From the NCBI GenBank assembly GCA_025362395.1, contig JANYGK010000028.1, positions 1 to 64,000 on the forward strand: a DNA stretch of 64,000 bases, in the 5' to 3' direction. Position 1 is the stretch's first letter. Each line of letters starts with the position of its first letter. This stretch comes from Bacteroidota bacterium. Lineage in GTDB: Bacteria; Bacteroidota; Bacteroidia; B-17B0; Aurantibacillaceae. The translations under genes and the position numbers were made by a program. Below the pieces are notes generated by a model. It saw nothing but the letters and a program-made list of their open reading frames with translations, was not told where the DNA came from and did not search any database. Shown here piece by piece: positions 49,979 through 57,993 of this stretch.

Positions 49979-50242
49979 TTATTTTAGTTCGGTTAAATCT
50001 TTTCTTAATTGGGTCATTCCGTCATTAAGCGACTCGGTTAATATTTCCAAAGTGCTCAGTGCATCGGGGCTTAACTTAGCTTCAATTTCCTTTATGAAAC
50101 TATCCACAGCGGATACAGCCACCTTGAAATTGAACTTTTCCTGCTGTTTCAGTTCACCAATTACGTACGCGCTTTGATCTGAAAATAATTTAGCGGTCGC
50201 GATCAGGATTACTTTTTCGTGTTGTAGGTTAAGCTTTCCCAT
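49979..50242 (-). CDS. Small helical phage protein, function unknown
   Basis: 87 residues (MGKLNLQHEKVILIATAKLF...). The second half is a predicted coiled coil (STLEILTESLNDGMTQLRKD). It overlaps the upstream gene by 14 bp. Confidence 0.55.
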   Translation of the reverse strand: MGKLNLQHEKVILIATAKLFSDQSAYVIGELKQQEKFNFKVAVSAVDSFIKEIEAKLSPDALSTLEILTESLNDGMTQLRKDLTELK

Positions 50243-51095
50243 TTTTCAAGAGTGTTTGAATATTTTCGTCTAGCTCTAAAAGATCATCGAAGTACTCGAT
50301 CAGAGCCATTCTCTTACATAAGTTTGAAAATGTTTTATTTGAATTATCCGGAATAGTTTTTAAAATTGCTTCCATGTCGGACATTTTAAATTTTACATGA
50401 GGGTTTCTTACCGCCTTGCTTAATTGATCTTTGTATTCCGCATCGGCTCGATCGTAAATTTTTATACGTCTTTCTTTTGTAAAATCAATCAATTTCAATT
50501 CTTTAAGCTTATCGTAAAAAATCGCACAAAGCCTGTCAACCGGTCTTATAATTTCATTTAACAACCCCGCTTCTTTGTATTCATTAAAAAAATGAATGCA
50601 TCCGTCAAGTACAATTAGCTCTTTTTGCTCTTCCGAATACTTATTAATTTGAACACAGTCAATTAATTTATTCCATTCGCTCATAGCTTTCTTTTTTAAT
50701 TCATCGCTGTAGTAGCTTTTTATGGCTCCTGCGATTGTTTTAAGGTTAACGCCTTGCTGTTCTACTTGATTCTCAATAAAGTGGCTTAAACAAGCTAATT
50801 TCAATTCTTCCTTTGTAAGGGTTTTATGTCTTTCAAAAATGAAATTTGAAATTGCTATCGTAGTTTGTTCGTTAGTTATGCCGTCGGAAGCTTTTACCGT
50901 ATGTCCGATGTTTAGCTGAAGCTCGGTTATAAAATCTAAAATGAAGCATTCGCGGTCAAAGGCGCTGAGCATAGCAATGATGTCACTTTCTTTCGCTAAA
51001 ACATATTTCTGCAAGCCTCCAGGCAATAACTGAATGGCTTTCTTTTCGATTGTAGTGAGCTGATATCCTCTGATTACTTGTAAACTATTGCTCAT
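50229..51095 (-). CDS. Phage protein, possibly replication accessory
   Basis: 288 residues from the ATG at 51095 (MSNSLQVIRGYQLTTIEKKA), which gives an 11-bp overlap with the initiator-like gene. It is mostly helical, with FILDFITELQLNIGHTVKA, ISNFIFERHKTLTKEELKLA and FKMSDMEAILKTIPDN. There is no Walker motif, so it is not a helicase. Its place after the initiator-like gene is the usual place for a loader, which is the only hint of a role. Confidence 0.55.
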   Translation of the reverse strand: MSNSLQVIRGYQLTTIEKKAIQLLPGGLQKYVLAKESDIIAMLSAFDRECFILDFITELQLNIGHTVKASDGITNEQTTIAISNFIFERHKTLTKEELKLACLSHFIENQVEQQGVNLKTIAGAIKSYYSDELKKKAMSEWNKLIDCVQINKYSEEQKELIVLDGCIHFFNEYKEAGLLNEIIRPVDRLCAIFYDKLKELKLIDFTKERRIKIYDRADAEYKDQLSKAVRNPHVKFKMSDMEAILKTIPDNSNKTFSNLCKRMALIEYFDDLLELDENIQTLLKNGKA

Positions 51096-51864
51096 TTGCG
51101 TGTCTTGCTTTGATGCGTTCATGTGCTTCGTTGCGGGATTCAATTATGGGTTTAAGAATACTTTCTTTTTTGCCGGAACTTTTTTCTTTTTTTAAATAAG
51201 GGATTGTATTTAAAATTTTTGTTTTCCAATTGTTAATTTTATTATCGTTACCATCGTTCCAATCATTTTCAAACCAAGCCTGGTATTTTGCTTTCAAAGA
51301 AAAAAGCAATGCTTCGTAATCTTCCGGAATTTGTTTTTTGCAATATTCCAAAAAATCAGAAAGTGCGGGTACTTCTATTTTCTTTTCTTTTATTTGTTTT
51401 ACTTTTCTTTTCTTTTCTTTTCTTTGTGGGTAATCTTCCGAGTTAATGGGTATTTCTTCCGTATCAATTGGCATTTCTTCCGAGTTAATTATTAAAAACT
51501 CCGAGATATTGACGCTTCTTTTTGTCTGCTTGCAAATTAAAGTGTAACGTTCTTGTATACCTTTTGATGTTAAAACCTGTTTTTCGGAGAACATTTTTTC
51601 CGAAAATAGCCCAATTGTTAAGCAACATTTTATAACCTCATTTATGAATGCCTCATCCAGACCGGTAGATTCCGATAACACAAATGGCAGTTCTTTATCC
51701 CACTTTAAATGATACCCATTTTTGTAGATATCACATAGCAGGTTGATGTATACTGTTATGGCTTTACCTGATTGATACTTTATTAATTTCCGTACTCTGA
51801 TATCCGCAAAAAACGAAGTATCAAAAGGAAAATATGTAAGTCCTATTTTTGGTTTATTTGCCAT
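51085..51864 (-). CDS. Replication initiator-like protein (DUF4373/Lin1244-like N-terminus)
   Basis: 259 residues. The N-terminal part, IGLTYFPFDTSFFADIRVRK then KAITVYINLLCDIYKNGYHL, is like the N-terminal domain of phage replication proteins often linked to DnaD-type initiators. A flexible linker contains an 8-residue near-repeat (INSEEMP, IDTEEIP, INSEDYP; about 51431-51496) and a Lys/Glu-rich stretch. The C-terminal domain (WFENDWNDGNDNKINNWKTK) is DnaD-like in position. It probably directs replication initiation at a phage origin. Confidence 0.75.
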   Translation of the reverse strand: MANKPKIGLTYFPFDTSFFADIRVRKLIKYQSGKAITVYINLLCDIYKNGYHLKWDKELPFVLSESTGLDEAFINEVIKCCLTIGLFSEKMFSEKQVLTSKGIQERYTLICKQTKRSVNISEFLIINSEEMPIDTEEIPINSEDYPQRKEKKRKVKQIKEKKIEVPALSDFLEYCKKQIPEDYEALLFSLKAKYQAWFENDWNDGNDNKINNWKTKILNTIPYLKKEKSSGKKESILKPIIESRNEAHERIKARHANEQ

Positions 51865-51867
51865 TGC

Positions 51868-52440
51868 TTAATTTTTTAGATAAAATTTTATTCTCTCTTT
51901 GTACTTTAATTTGATTTTCACTAACTCTTCTTTTGTGAACTTGTACTGCCTGGAAATCGGCTTTAAAACCTCTATCTCCTGCACATACGTTAGTCCGTAA
52001 CGCTTAATTAAACCGTCCCTATATTCAAGTTCATTTCCCGAAAAAAAGTCATTGCAACGGCTACATTGCTTATGACAGTTCCGTTCATTAAAAATTAACC
52101 CGGTAAATAATTCAGCTTTTAAAAAGTGTCCGCCATCCCATTGTTTGGCTGTTAAGCATCCGCAACTTATGCAGGGAAGATCTTTATCCCTTAACCTGAT
52201 AAATGATTGAAACTCTTTTCTTGCCTCTGCTTCGTATTGGCTGAGCTTTTTTAGACTGATTTTTATTTCATTAATTTTATCATCAAACTCCTTTTCAGCT
52301 TTTAATTTATTTTGCTCACCAACATATCCGTAAGCGCACATACTATTAAAGCATGTTTTTTGTAAAAAACGCTCCGGAGTAAATTCTTTTCCGCACTTAC
52401 TCCAGGCGCATTTTTTAGGCTTTATTTTCTTTTGTAGCAT
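51868..52440 (-). CDS. ninG: NinG/Rap-like recombination endonuclease
   Basis: 190 residues. N-terminal zinc-binding Cys pattern (KKCAWSKCGKEF, TCFNSMCAYGY), a coiled middle, and an HNH-like core with CISCGCLTAKQWDGGHFLKA (about 98-117) and ERNCHKQCSRCNDF (about 126-139), as in lambda NinG (Rap), which cuts recombination junctions. It lies in the recombination/replication block. Confidence 0.88.
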   Translation of the reverse strand: MLQKKIKPKKCAWSKCGKEFTPERFLQKTCFNSMCAYGYVGEQNKLKAEKEFDDKINEIKISLKKLSQYEAEARKEFQSFIRLRDKDLPCISCGCLTAKQWDGGHFLKAELFTGLIFNERNCHKQCSRCNDFFSGNELEYRDGLIKRYGLTYVQEIEVLKPISRQYKFTKEELVKIKLKYKERIKFYLKN

Positions 52441-53151
52441 TTATTGTTCGATAACTACAAATTCACTTTTGAAAGGCTCAACGAATTTGTCAATCAATTC
52501 AACCGTTTGTTTTAAAATAGATTCCTGTAACTCCGGGCTTTCCAACCAAATGGTAATAGCGTTATCTCTAACATCAAAACAAATTTCAACCTGAAAAGTA
52601 CTATTAGGCTGACCTAAGAAAATAGGCATTTGTAATACAAAACTTAAATCAAGGTTTGAATCAACTTTAATTTCCGTATTATTTTTTTTGTTTCCACGGT
52701 CATCTTTGTGATCATCAATTTGAGTTTGCACAGATGCAGAGAACTTTTCAAGGTTTGTTACAATTTTAAGGTTTGAATCAATGTCCTTAAAAAATGCCCG
52801 GTTCATTTTTAAAAATTGTTTGAGCTCGTTTTTAGTGAATGTTTTTTTGTCGTTGTTAATTCCAAATTTCAATAAATCCGGGTTAACTGCCGTATTACCT
52901 CTTATTATAGTTTGATAATAGCTATCCTCATTAACGTTAAATACAATGTACATTTTGTTGTATGAGAACAATACGTGTGATTTTTTAGCGTCAATTCCTT
53001 CTCTTCGCTTGGCTAAAAACTCGGCAGGCGCAGCAATCGTTCCAGTGATTTCGACAATTCTTTGTTCTTGTAATTCTAAGGCGTCACCGTGGCGAATTAC
53101 TAATTCTTTCTGACCTTCATTAAGGTGTACTTCGATTTTTTGTTGTTCCAT
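52441..53151 (-). CDS. Phage protein, possible DUF2303-like (early recombination block)
   Basis: 236 residues. The segment AAPAEFLAKRREGIDAKKSH and VLFSYNKMYIVFNVNEDSYY resembles the DUF2303 pattern of phage early proteins. The C-terminal part is beta-rich (FQVEICFDVRDNAITIWLES). It sits between NinG-like and lambda-exonuclease genes. The molecular role is unknown, so the family link is tentative. Confidence 0.6.
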   Translation of the reverse strand: MEQQKIEVHLNEGQKELVIRHGDALELQEQRIVEITGTIAAPAEFLAKRREGIDAKKSHVLFSYNKMYIVFNVNEDSYYQTIIRGNTAVNPDLLKFGINNDKKTFTKNELKQFLKMNRAFFKDIDSNLKIVTNLEKFSASVQTQIDDHKDDRGNKKNNTEIKVDSNLDLSFVLQMPIFLGQPNSTFQVEICFDVRDNAITIWLESPELQESILKQTVELIDKFVEPFKSEFVVIEQ

Positions 53152-53154
53152 TTT

Positions 53155-53583
53155 TTAGGATGCTTTTGCGTTTAAGTTTCTAATATCTAATTGTTTTTCC
53201 TTTGGCGTTAAACGCCTTTCACCTATAAGATTGCCTTGGCCATCATAAGTGTACATTTTGCTTTCTTCTTGATCTTTAATATCAAAAACAGTTTCTTCAC
53301 TTTCGTAATACTTGTTTTTAAGGTCTCGAAGCGTAGTTTTAATGTTGGCTTCTTCAGTCTTAATTTTAGTACTTATTACGGCCGTGATTTCTTTCTTTTC
53401 GATTTTAAGATCATTTAAAAGAATGGCTTGCTCGGATAGAGTAGTTTTAATATCGGCCAGTTCTTCTTCGCTGAAGTCCCGGATAATATTCTTTGTGTAA
53501 CTCGTATCCGCATTTTCCCTTAACGCGGTGATCCTTTCGGGGTGTGGCAACTTCTTGAAGTATGCCTCTTTTTCATTAATCAT
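53155..53583 (-). CDS. Phage protein, function unknown
   Basis: 142 residues. It starts MINEKEAYFKKLPHPERITA, is followed by a predicted coiled coil (EEANIKTTLRDLKNKYYESE) and ends with YTYDGQGNLIGERRLTPKEK. No catalytic motif. It is between an exonuclease gene and a possible DUF2303 gene, so a helper in recombination is a fair guess. Confidence 0.55.
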   Translation of the reverse strand: MINEKEAYFKKLPHPERITALRENADTSYTKNIIRDFSEEELADIKTTLSEQAILLNDLKIEKKEITAVISTKIKTEEANIKTTLRDLKNKYYESEETVFDIKDQEESKMYTYDGQGNLIGERRLTPKEKQLDIRNLNAKAS

Positions 53584-53610
53584 GGTTTTGTTTTTTTAGG
53601 TTTATATATT

Positions 53611-54279
53611 TTAGGAAGCAAAATCTAGGGGTGTTTTAAAAATGGTTACAAGTAAGTCTCTTTCCTTTGCAGCTTCATCTACTAATTGTATTATTTGATC
53701 CTGCACGTCTTTATCTGCAATAACTTTTTTGTAAAACATTCTCACCTCTAATGGTAGATCGTATTCAATTTTATTTCCATCAAAATCGATGTCGGTTCCG
53801 GTTAAATATCTTACCAAATAATGTTCATTAACATTTAAGGCCAGCATCTGCATTTGAGCCTGATAGAAGTATTCCTTTGGAACATTCTGATATCTCGGTT
53901 TTGATTCATTTATTTGAAGCATTTTCTGAACAAAGAATGTAGCCGTAGGACACTTTACGTCAACACTTGCAATTGTTTCATCTGAAAAGTTACTCACCTT
54001 TGCATCAGGTGTAGCTCCGCAATTAGCATTAATTGGAAAGTAAACCTGATCTAAAAAATCGACCATTAAATCAGTAACGGAAGCAAAGTTTTGTATTGCT
54101 TCAAACTCATTCATGTGACCGTGGTCGGTATGCTTGTTGCTAAATGCTTTAGCGTGCCCTTTTACAATTTCCTCTGCCTTTTCAAATATGTAAGTGTCAC
54201 GTGTTTTACCGCCGGTAAATAATTTATGAATCTCGGAAGCTGTGAATTTTCCTAATCTTTCCTTAGATAATGTTTGCAT
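53611..54279 (-). CDS. YqaJ/lambda exonuclease-type nuclease
   Basis: 222 residues. Active-site features are FTASEIHKLFTGG near the start, GHMNEFEAIQNF (acidic residue, about 54-65), GATPDAKV followed by SVDVKCP (Asp ... Asp-x-Lys, about 89-115) and EYFYQAQMQMLALN (Gln, about 137-150). It degrades the 5' strand of double-stranded DNA for recombination. It overlaps the next upstream gene by 17 bp, as a paired functional unit. Confidence 0.88.
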   Translation of the reverse strand: MQTLSKERLGKFTASEIHKLFTGGKTRDTYIFEKAEEIVKGHAKAFSNKHTDHGHMNEFEAIQNFASVTDLMVDFLDQVYFPINANCGATPDAKVSNFSDETIASVDVKCPTATFFVQKMLQINESKPRYQNVPKEYFYQAQMQMLALNVNEHYLVRYLTGTDIDFDGNKIEYDLPLEVRMFYKKVIADKDVQDQIIQLVDEAAKERDLLVTIFKTPLDFAS

Positions 54280-54769
54280 CCGTTTTTAGTTTTAAAATTA
54301 TTTCTTCTGTTAATTGAAATCGTTTTTGAATGTCATCTAAGGTGCCACTGTTTGATAAGTGCGAAACCGCATTAACATAAGCCTTTGTGTTTTCAGATAA
54401 GAAAGGCAATGAAGGCTTTGTTAATCTAATTCTAACACCGCCAACAACTTCGCCCTTCATCTTAACCGTGTCATCTATGTATAATTCAACAGGTATGTTT
54501 TTCCAATCTTCAACAAATGGACTATTGTTAGCAAACATTTTAACAGCCTTTGAATTTGTTGAATTAAGAACGAGTGGTTTAATTTTCTCATGGAAATAAG
54601 CAATATTGAAATTTCCTTTTTTCCCTGCTACCGTTACTCCAATTTCTTGCTTAACCTCTTTTATATTAAAGACCAACGTATGCTTTTCTTCAATTAAATC
54701 TTCAAGATCCGCTATACCTAAATGATCAGATTTGAACACTTTACGATAATGAGTTTTTGGTTTTTCCAT
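54263..54769 (-). CDS. Exonuclease partner, possibly ssDNA-binding
   Basis: 168 residues. KMFANNSPFVEDWKNIPVEL, YIDDTVKMKGEVVGGVRIRL (about 78-117) resembles a beta-barrel ssDNA-binding pattern found next to phage exonucleases. The C-terminal part (YVNAVSHLSNSGTLDDIQKR) is helical. A role in ssDNA binding or strand annealing is suggested by the neighbouring nuclease gene, but no motif proves it. Confidence 0.6.
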   Translation of the reverse strand: MEKPKTHYRKVFKSDHLGIADLEDLIEEKHTLVFNIKEVKQEIGVTVAGKKGNFNIAYFHEKIKPLVLNSTNSKAVKMFANNSPFVEDWKNIPVELYIDDTVKMKGEVVGGVRIRLTKPSLPFLSENTKAYVNAVSHLSNSGTLDDIQKRFQLTEEIILKLKTDANII

Positions 54770-54771
54770 TT

Positions 54772-55821
54772 TTAAATTGTTTCTATTTGATTTTTAGCCC
54801 ATTTTTTAAATGCATCGAATTTTACCTTTATGTCGCTTGCCATGATATTACTTTCGTTTTGTTTTAGTTCTACAAAAGGCAAGGACATGTCGTCTATCCA
54901 TAGATTCATCTTTTCTTTATCCGGCGCCTTTGCAGCTTTTTTTTCAGCCGCTACTCTTTCCTTTTCAGCTTTTTCTTGCTCTGCTTTAATTTTTGCTTCC
55001 GCATCCGCCTTAGCTTTCAACTCTGCTGTAAGCCTTTCAGCTTCGGCTTTTTGTTCTGCAATAATTTTATCTTGTTTTTCTTTCTCAATCTTAGCTAACC
55101 GATTTGCTTCTGCTAATTCCGCATCTGCCTTAGCTTTAGCTTCGGCAGCTAACTTGGCAGCCTCTGCTCTTTCGGCAGCCATTGCTTTTTCTTTTTCTTC
55201 GTTTTCTTTTTTTAGCCTTTCAAATTCAATCCTTTGTTGTTCAGCTTTTTCATCAGCAATTTTTTTAGCCTCGATGCGCTCGGCTTCTGCTTTCGCTTCT
55301 GCATCTGCTTCCATTTGCGCCGCCTTCTCTTCAAGGTGTTTAACGTAGAACTCATTAAAAAGAATATCAAATTTTACATCGTCAATTTTCAAAAGCTCAG
55401 AATCTTCAACCGATACGCCAAGCGTCATTAATTTTTCTTTACGTGCTGGTAATTTTACAAGCTGAACATATTCGAATAATATTCGTTCTTTCTCTGCTTT
55501 TATTCTATTCGATTCGCTTTCTAAATGATCTTCCACTTCTGAAATTTGCGCAACCAGTTCTTTTTCTTTGGCTATCCAATCCTTTTGTTCTTTAATAGCT
55601 TTCTCCCGTCCTGCAACACATATCTTTGAGGCAAGTACTCTTACGGCTTTACACTCTTTACGCGCAACTTCTACACGATTAAAGCCATCTTTGTCTTCTA
55701 TTCCGTTAATTACTAATTCTGAATAATCAGACTTTAATTTTGCGATTACTTGCGCTGTAACGTTTTCTTTCGCCAATGCTGTTTCAATAGGGCTTGTTTC
55801 TGTTAATTGATTTGTTTCCAT
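54772..55821 (-). CDS. Long coiled-coil protein, DUF1351-like (recombination block)
   Basis: 349 residues. N-terminal helical domain (NRVEVARKECKAVRVLASKI, about 45-65), then a long Ala/Glu/Lys coiled coil (about residues 160-300), then a short C-terminal domain (DKEKMNLWIDDMSLPFVELK). Proteins with this layout (DUF1351-type) are common next to YqaJ/RecT-type recombination genes. It probably helps organise DNA substrate. Confidence 0.7.
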   Translation of the reverse strand: METNQLTETSPIETALAKENVTAQVIAKLKSDYSELVINGIEDKDGFNRVEVARKECKAVRVLASKICVAGREKAIKEQKDWIAKEKELVAQISEVEDHLESESNRIKAEKERILFEYVQLVKLPARKEKLMTLGVSVEDSELLKIDDVKFDILFNEFYVKHLEEKAAQMEADAEAKAEAERIEAKKIADEKAEQQRIEFERLKKENEEKEKAMAAERAEAAKLAAEAKAKADAELAEANRLAKIEKEKQDKIIAEQKAEAERLTAELKAKADAEAKIKAEQEKAEKERVAAEKKAAKAPDKEKMNLWIDDMSLPFVELKQNESNIMASDIKVKFDAFKKWAKNQIETI

Positions 55822-55838
55822 TTTATAGTTTTAGTTGT

Positions 55839-56075
55839 TTATCTTAATTTATTAAGAGGCTCTAAATAAAAGCCTATTAGTTCTCCCTTACTGCTATAGC
55901 TGCACCTACCTATGTGTGTAGCTTTTGCTTCGACACCTCTCGGCTCACCAAGTATAACTTCTGTGTATCGGTGCATTTCATCTACGAGTTTTCTCCTTGC
56001 ATCATTACTGACTGTTAGAGTAGCTTCTGTTTCCATGAATGCTATCGACTTGAAAGGATCTGTTGTTGCCGGCAT
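55839..56075 (-). CDS. Small phage protein, function unknown
   Basis: 78 residues from the ATG at 56075 (MPATTDPFKSIAFMETEATL); a second possible start is 56036 (METEATLTVSNDARRK), giving 65 residues. The central segment VEAKATHIGRCSYSSKGELI is beta-rich. No known function. Confidence 0.5.
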   Translation of the reverse strand: MPATTDPFKSIAFMETEATLTVSNDARRKLVDEMHRYTEVILGEPRGVEAKATHIGRCSYSSKGELIGFYLEPLNKLR

Positions 56076-56077
56076 AA

Positions 56078-56173
56078 TTAAAAGTTTAGCATTAGTATCA
56101 ATCCCAATACAAAGCCTGTAGCAAAAGATAACAGCTTGTATATTAAAGGGAGTTCAGAGTTGTATGTTTTCAT
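56078..56173 (-). CDS. 31-residue membrane peptide
   Basis: MKTYNSELPLIYKLLSFATG followed by FVLGLILMLNF: one predicted membrane helix, no other motif. It fills the 100-bp gap between two genes (ATG 1 bp after one, stop 2 bp before the next) in the continuous minus-strand operon, which is the main support. Confidence 0.4.
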   Translation of the reverse strand: MKTYNSELPLIYKLLSFATGFVLGLILMLNF

Positions 56174-56174
56174 T

Positions 56175-56453
56175 TTAAACTAATTGAGATTTCAAAACAG
56201 GCTTTATACAATAAATGGCAACAGCATCTAATTGGTTAGAAATCACTCTTGACTTAAAGTGTCCTTTAAGTTTTCTAAATCTTAAAAAATTAAATATTCG
56301 CGCTCGTTGTTCTTCGCTTACATGTATAGAATCTCCTTTGTTCATTTTAGGGGCAGCTACTCTAAATGCTTTTGTCGACGGGCTCAATACGTGTTCTTGT
56401 GAAGACGTTGGTAAACTGTTTGCGCGCTTTATTCTAAATGTTATTTTTTCCAT
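56175..56453 (-). CDS. Phage protein, function unknown
   Basis: 92 residues, basic (MEKITFRIKRANSLPTSSQE...), ending RVISNQLDAVAIYCIKPVLK. The basic, possibly beta-rich body could bind nucleic acid, but no motif is recognised. Confidence 0.55.
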   Translation of the reverse strand: MEKITFRIKRANSLPTSSQEHVLSPSTKAFRVAAPKMNKGDSIHVSEEQRARIFNFLRFRKLKGHFKSRVISNQLDAVAIYCIKPVLKSQLV

Positions 56454-56455
56454 AA

Positions 56456-56614
56456 TTATTTATTTTTACGTTTAGTGTTGTGCCCTTTATAGGCGGCTAT
56501 TATTCTCCTTTGCTTTTCAATAATGTTTTCTTTAACCGTTAATTGCGCTTGCAACTGGTTTAGTATAACGTTCTGCATCATACCATCTGGAAACATTGCT
56601 AACTGCTTACTCAT
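56456..56614 (-). CDS. Small coiled-coil protein
   Basis: 52 residues from the ATG at 56614 (MSKQLAMFPDGMMQNVILNQ), with a basic tail (KEKIQ-type: KENIIEKQRRIIAAYKGHNT). Start chosen because it gives the 8-bp overlap with the 42-residue membrane protein gene before it; the earlier start at 56638 would overlap more. Confidence 0.5.
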   Translation of the reverse strand: MSKQLAMFPDGMMQNVILNQLQAQLTVKENIIEKQRRIIAAYKGHNTKRKNK

Positions 56615-56735
56615 GATAAGTGGCCAGATATAAGGCATAAGCAGCAGCGATAAAGAATGTGGAGATAAGCGAGATCATGAATATCATAAAGCGCCTGTGA
56701 CTTCTTTTTTGTTGTTCAGGTGTTGGTAGGTTCAT
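56607..56735 (-). CDS. 42-residue membrane protein
   Basis: MNLPTPEQQKRSHRRFMIFM then ISLISTFFIAAAYALYLATY: a basic start and one strong membrane helix. It overlaps the preceding gene by 4 bp (ATGA) and the following one by 8 bp, typical of this operon. The function is unknown. Confidence 0.5.
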   Translation of the reverse strand: MNLPTPEQQKRSHRRFMIFMISLISTFFIAAAYALYLATYHE

Positions 56736-57544
56736 TGCTTATTAATTTCACTCATGACCTGCTCTTTCACGCAAGCAAGGATAGCGTCTAATTGGTCTTC
56801 GGTTATGGTTGCTTGTTTGAGCTGTGGTATTATTTCGGCCCATTGACCGTCTTTAAATACATAATCATAAGTGGTTATTTCAATTAAATAACCATGTCTA
56901 AATTCAAAATTCAAACCTTTAAGTTTAATTTTAATATACTTTTTATCACTTGTTATATCCATGTAATTAAAAGATGATTTATCTATTGTATCACCTAATT
57001 TATAACGCCTTTCCGCCTCTTTTATCAGAGCCTCTTCCCAATCGGATTTGGTGGCTTCTTGCCAATCACTATCTTTACCTGCACCTTTTTTACCAACAAG
57101 TAAATTAATAGATAAGTCAAACCATTCGTTTAACCAAAAGCCATAACTACCTTTGTCAGTAACCATTAACATGTGACCTGTTTTGCCATCATACTTATAA
57201 ACCTTCCCTACTTCAAAATTCGGCTTCTTCTGCTCTTCCAAATATGCTTGGGCGGCTTCACGGGTTGAGAAGGCTAAACGATCAGCAATACCAGAATCCT
57301 CATGTTTAAGAAGCGCAATATTTAAATCTATTTCTTGAATAAAAGAATCTAATAAAGTTTTATTTTTTACTGTAAAATAATTTTCTTCTGAATAAATATC
57401 TACCACATCACGTGTAGTAAACATGTATTCGGCAAAATATTTATCTCCTAATAATTCCGTAAGGCGTTCCTTAAGATAAACCTCTCCTGATTTATATGTT
57501 GTGTTTGGCGGCGTGCTGATGCACTTTACTGTGGTTTCTTTCAT
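56732..57544 (-). CDS. Phage protein, function unknown
   Basis: 270 residues. The mid part (KVYKYDGKTGHMLMVTDKGS, YGFWLNEWFDLSINLLVGKK) and EEALIKEAERRYKLGDTIDK look like two short repeats of a beta-rich domain, with a basic C-terminus (LDAILACVKEQVMSEINKQ). No catalytic motif. It ends 4 bp inside the small membrane-protein gene. Confidence 0.55.
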   Translation of the reverse strand: MKETTVKCISTPPNTTYKSGEVYLKERLTELLGDKYFAEYMFTTRDVVDIYSEENYFTVKNKTLLDSFIQEIDLNIALLKHEDSGIADRLAFSTREAAQAYLEEQKKPNFEVGKVYKYDGKTGHMLMVTDKGSYGFWLNEWFDLSINLLVGKKGAGKDSDWQEATKSDWEEALIKEAERRYKLGDTIDKSSFNYMDITSDKKYIKIKLKGLNFEFRHGYLIEITTYDYVFKDGQWAEIIPQLKQATITEDQLDAILACVKEQVMSEINKQ

Positions 57545-57546
57545 GG

Positions 57547-57894
57547 TTAACTTATTTGTTCGTGTAAAAGGGGTTCAAATTTATTTGCAGTAACCTGTTC
57601 AATAGCGTCGTAAACTTTATCGACAAGCTCGCTTATATCAGCGTCTGAGTTTACATTAAATGAATCACCGTCTCTCTGAACCTTCTCCCAAGGATCACTT
57701 TCAATAATTGGTTTCTTCATCCCGGTAAACCATGAGTAGCTTACTACAAACTCCGTTAAGGTTGAGTTACTTTTAACGGTTGTAGCGAAGTGCAGTTCAT
57801 ATTCGGGATCAATTGTATCATGCCTGTTATAGGCTGCAACGATTCCTTTTACAATTAGCGTTACGTCTCTGGTGTATAGGTTTAGTAGGTTCAT
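57547..57894 (-). CDS. Phage protein, function unknown
   Basis: 115 residues (MNLLNLYTRDVTLIVKGIVA...). The centre, EYELHFATTVKSNSTLTEFV and VSYSWFTGMKKPIIESDPW, is beta-rich. It begins 9 bp after the small signal-peptide gene. No known function. Confidence 0.5.
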   Translation of the reverse strand: MNLLNLYTRDVTLIVKGIVAAYNRHDTIDPEYELHFATTVKSNSTLTEFVVSYSWFTGMKKPIIESDPWEKVQRDGDSFNVNSDADISELVDKVYDAIEQVTANKFEPLLHEQIS

Positions 57895-57903
57895 GTTAAT
57901 TTT

Positions 57904-57993
57904 TTAAAAGGTTAGGAACATTAAGCGCTTTGCCTTGTCGTCTATTTGAGCCGATAGGGATGCTGTTATGAATAGGAGTATAAGTGTTTTCAT
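57904..57993 (-). CDS. 29-residue peptide with signal-peptide-like N-terminus
   Basis: MKTLILLFITASLSAQIDDK then AKRLMFLTF. The first 16 residues look like a Bacteroidota signal peptide ending SAQ. It overlaps the preceding gene by 4 bp (ATGA). It may be real, but its shortness keeps confidence low. Confidence 0.35.
   Translation of the reverse strand: MKTLILLFITASLSAQIDDKAKRLMFLTF

Noticed and set aside
54830-55348. Plus-strand reading frame of 172 codons opposite the coiled-coil gene
   Set aside because: It is the Ser/Ala-rich mirror of the Lys/Ala/Glu coiled-coil codons, against operon direction.
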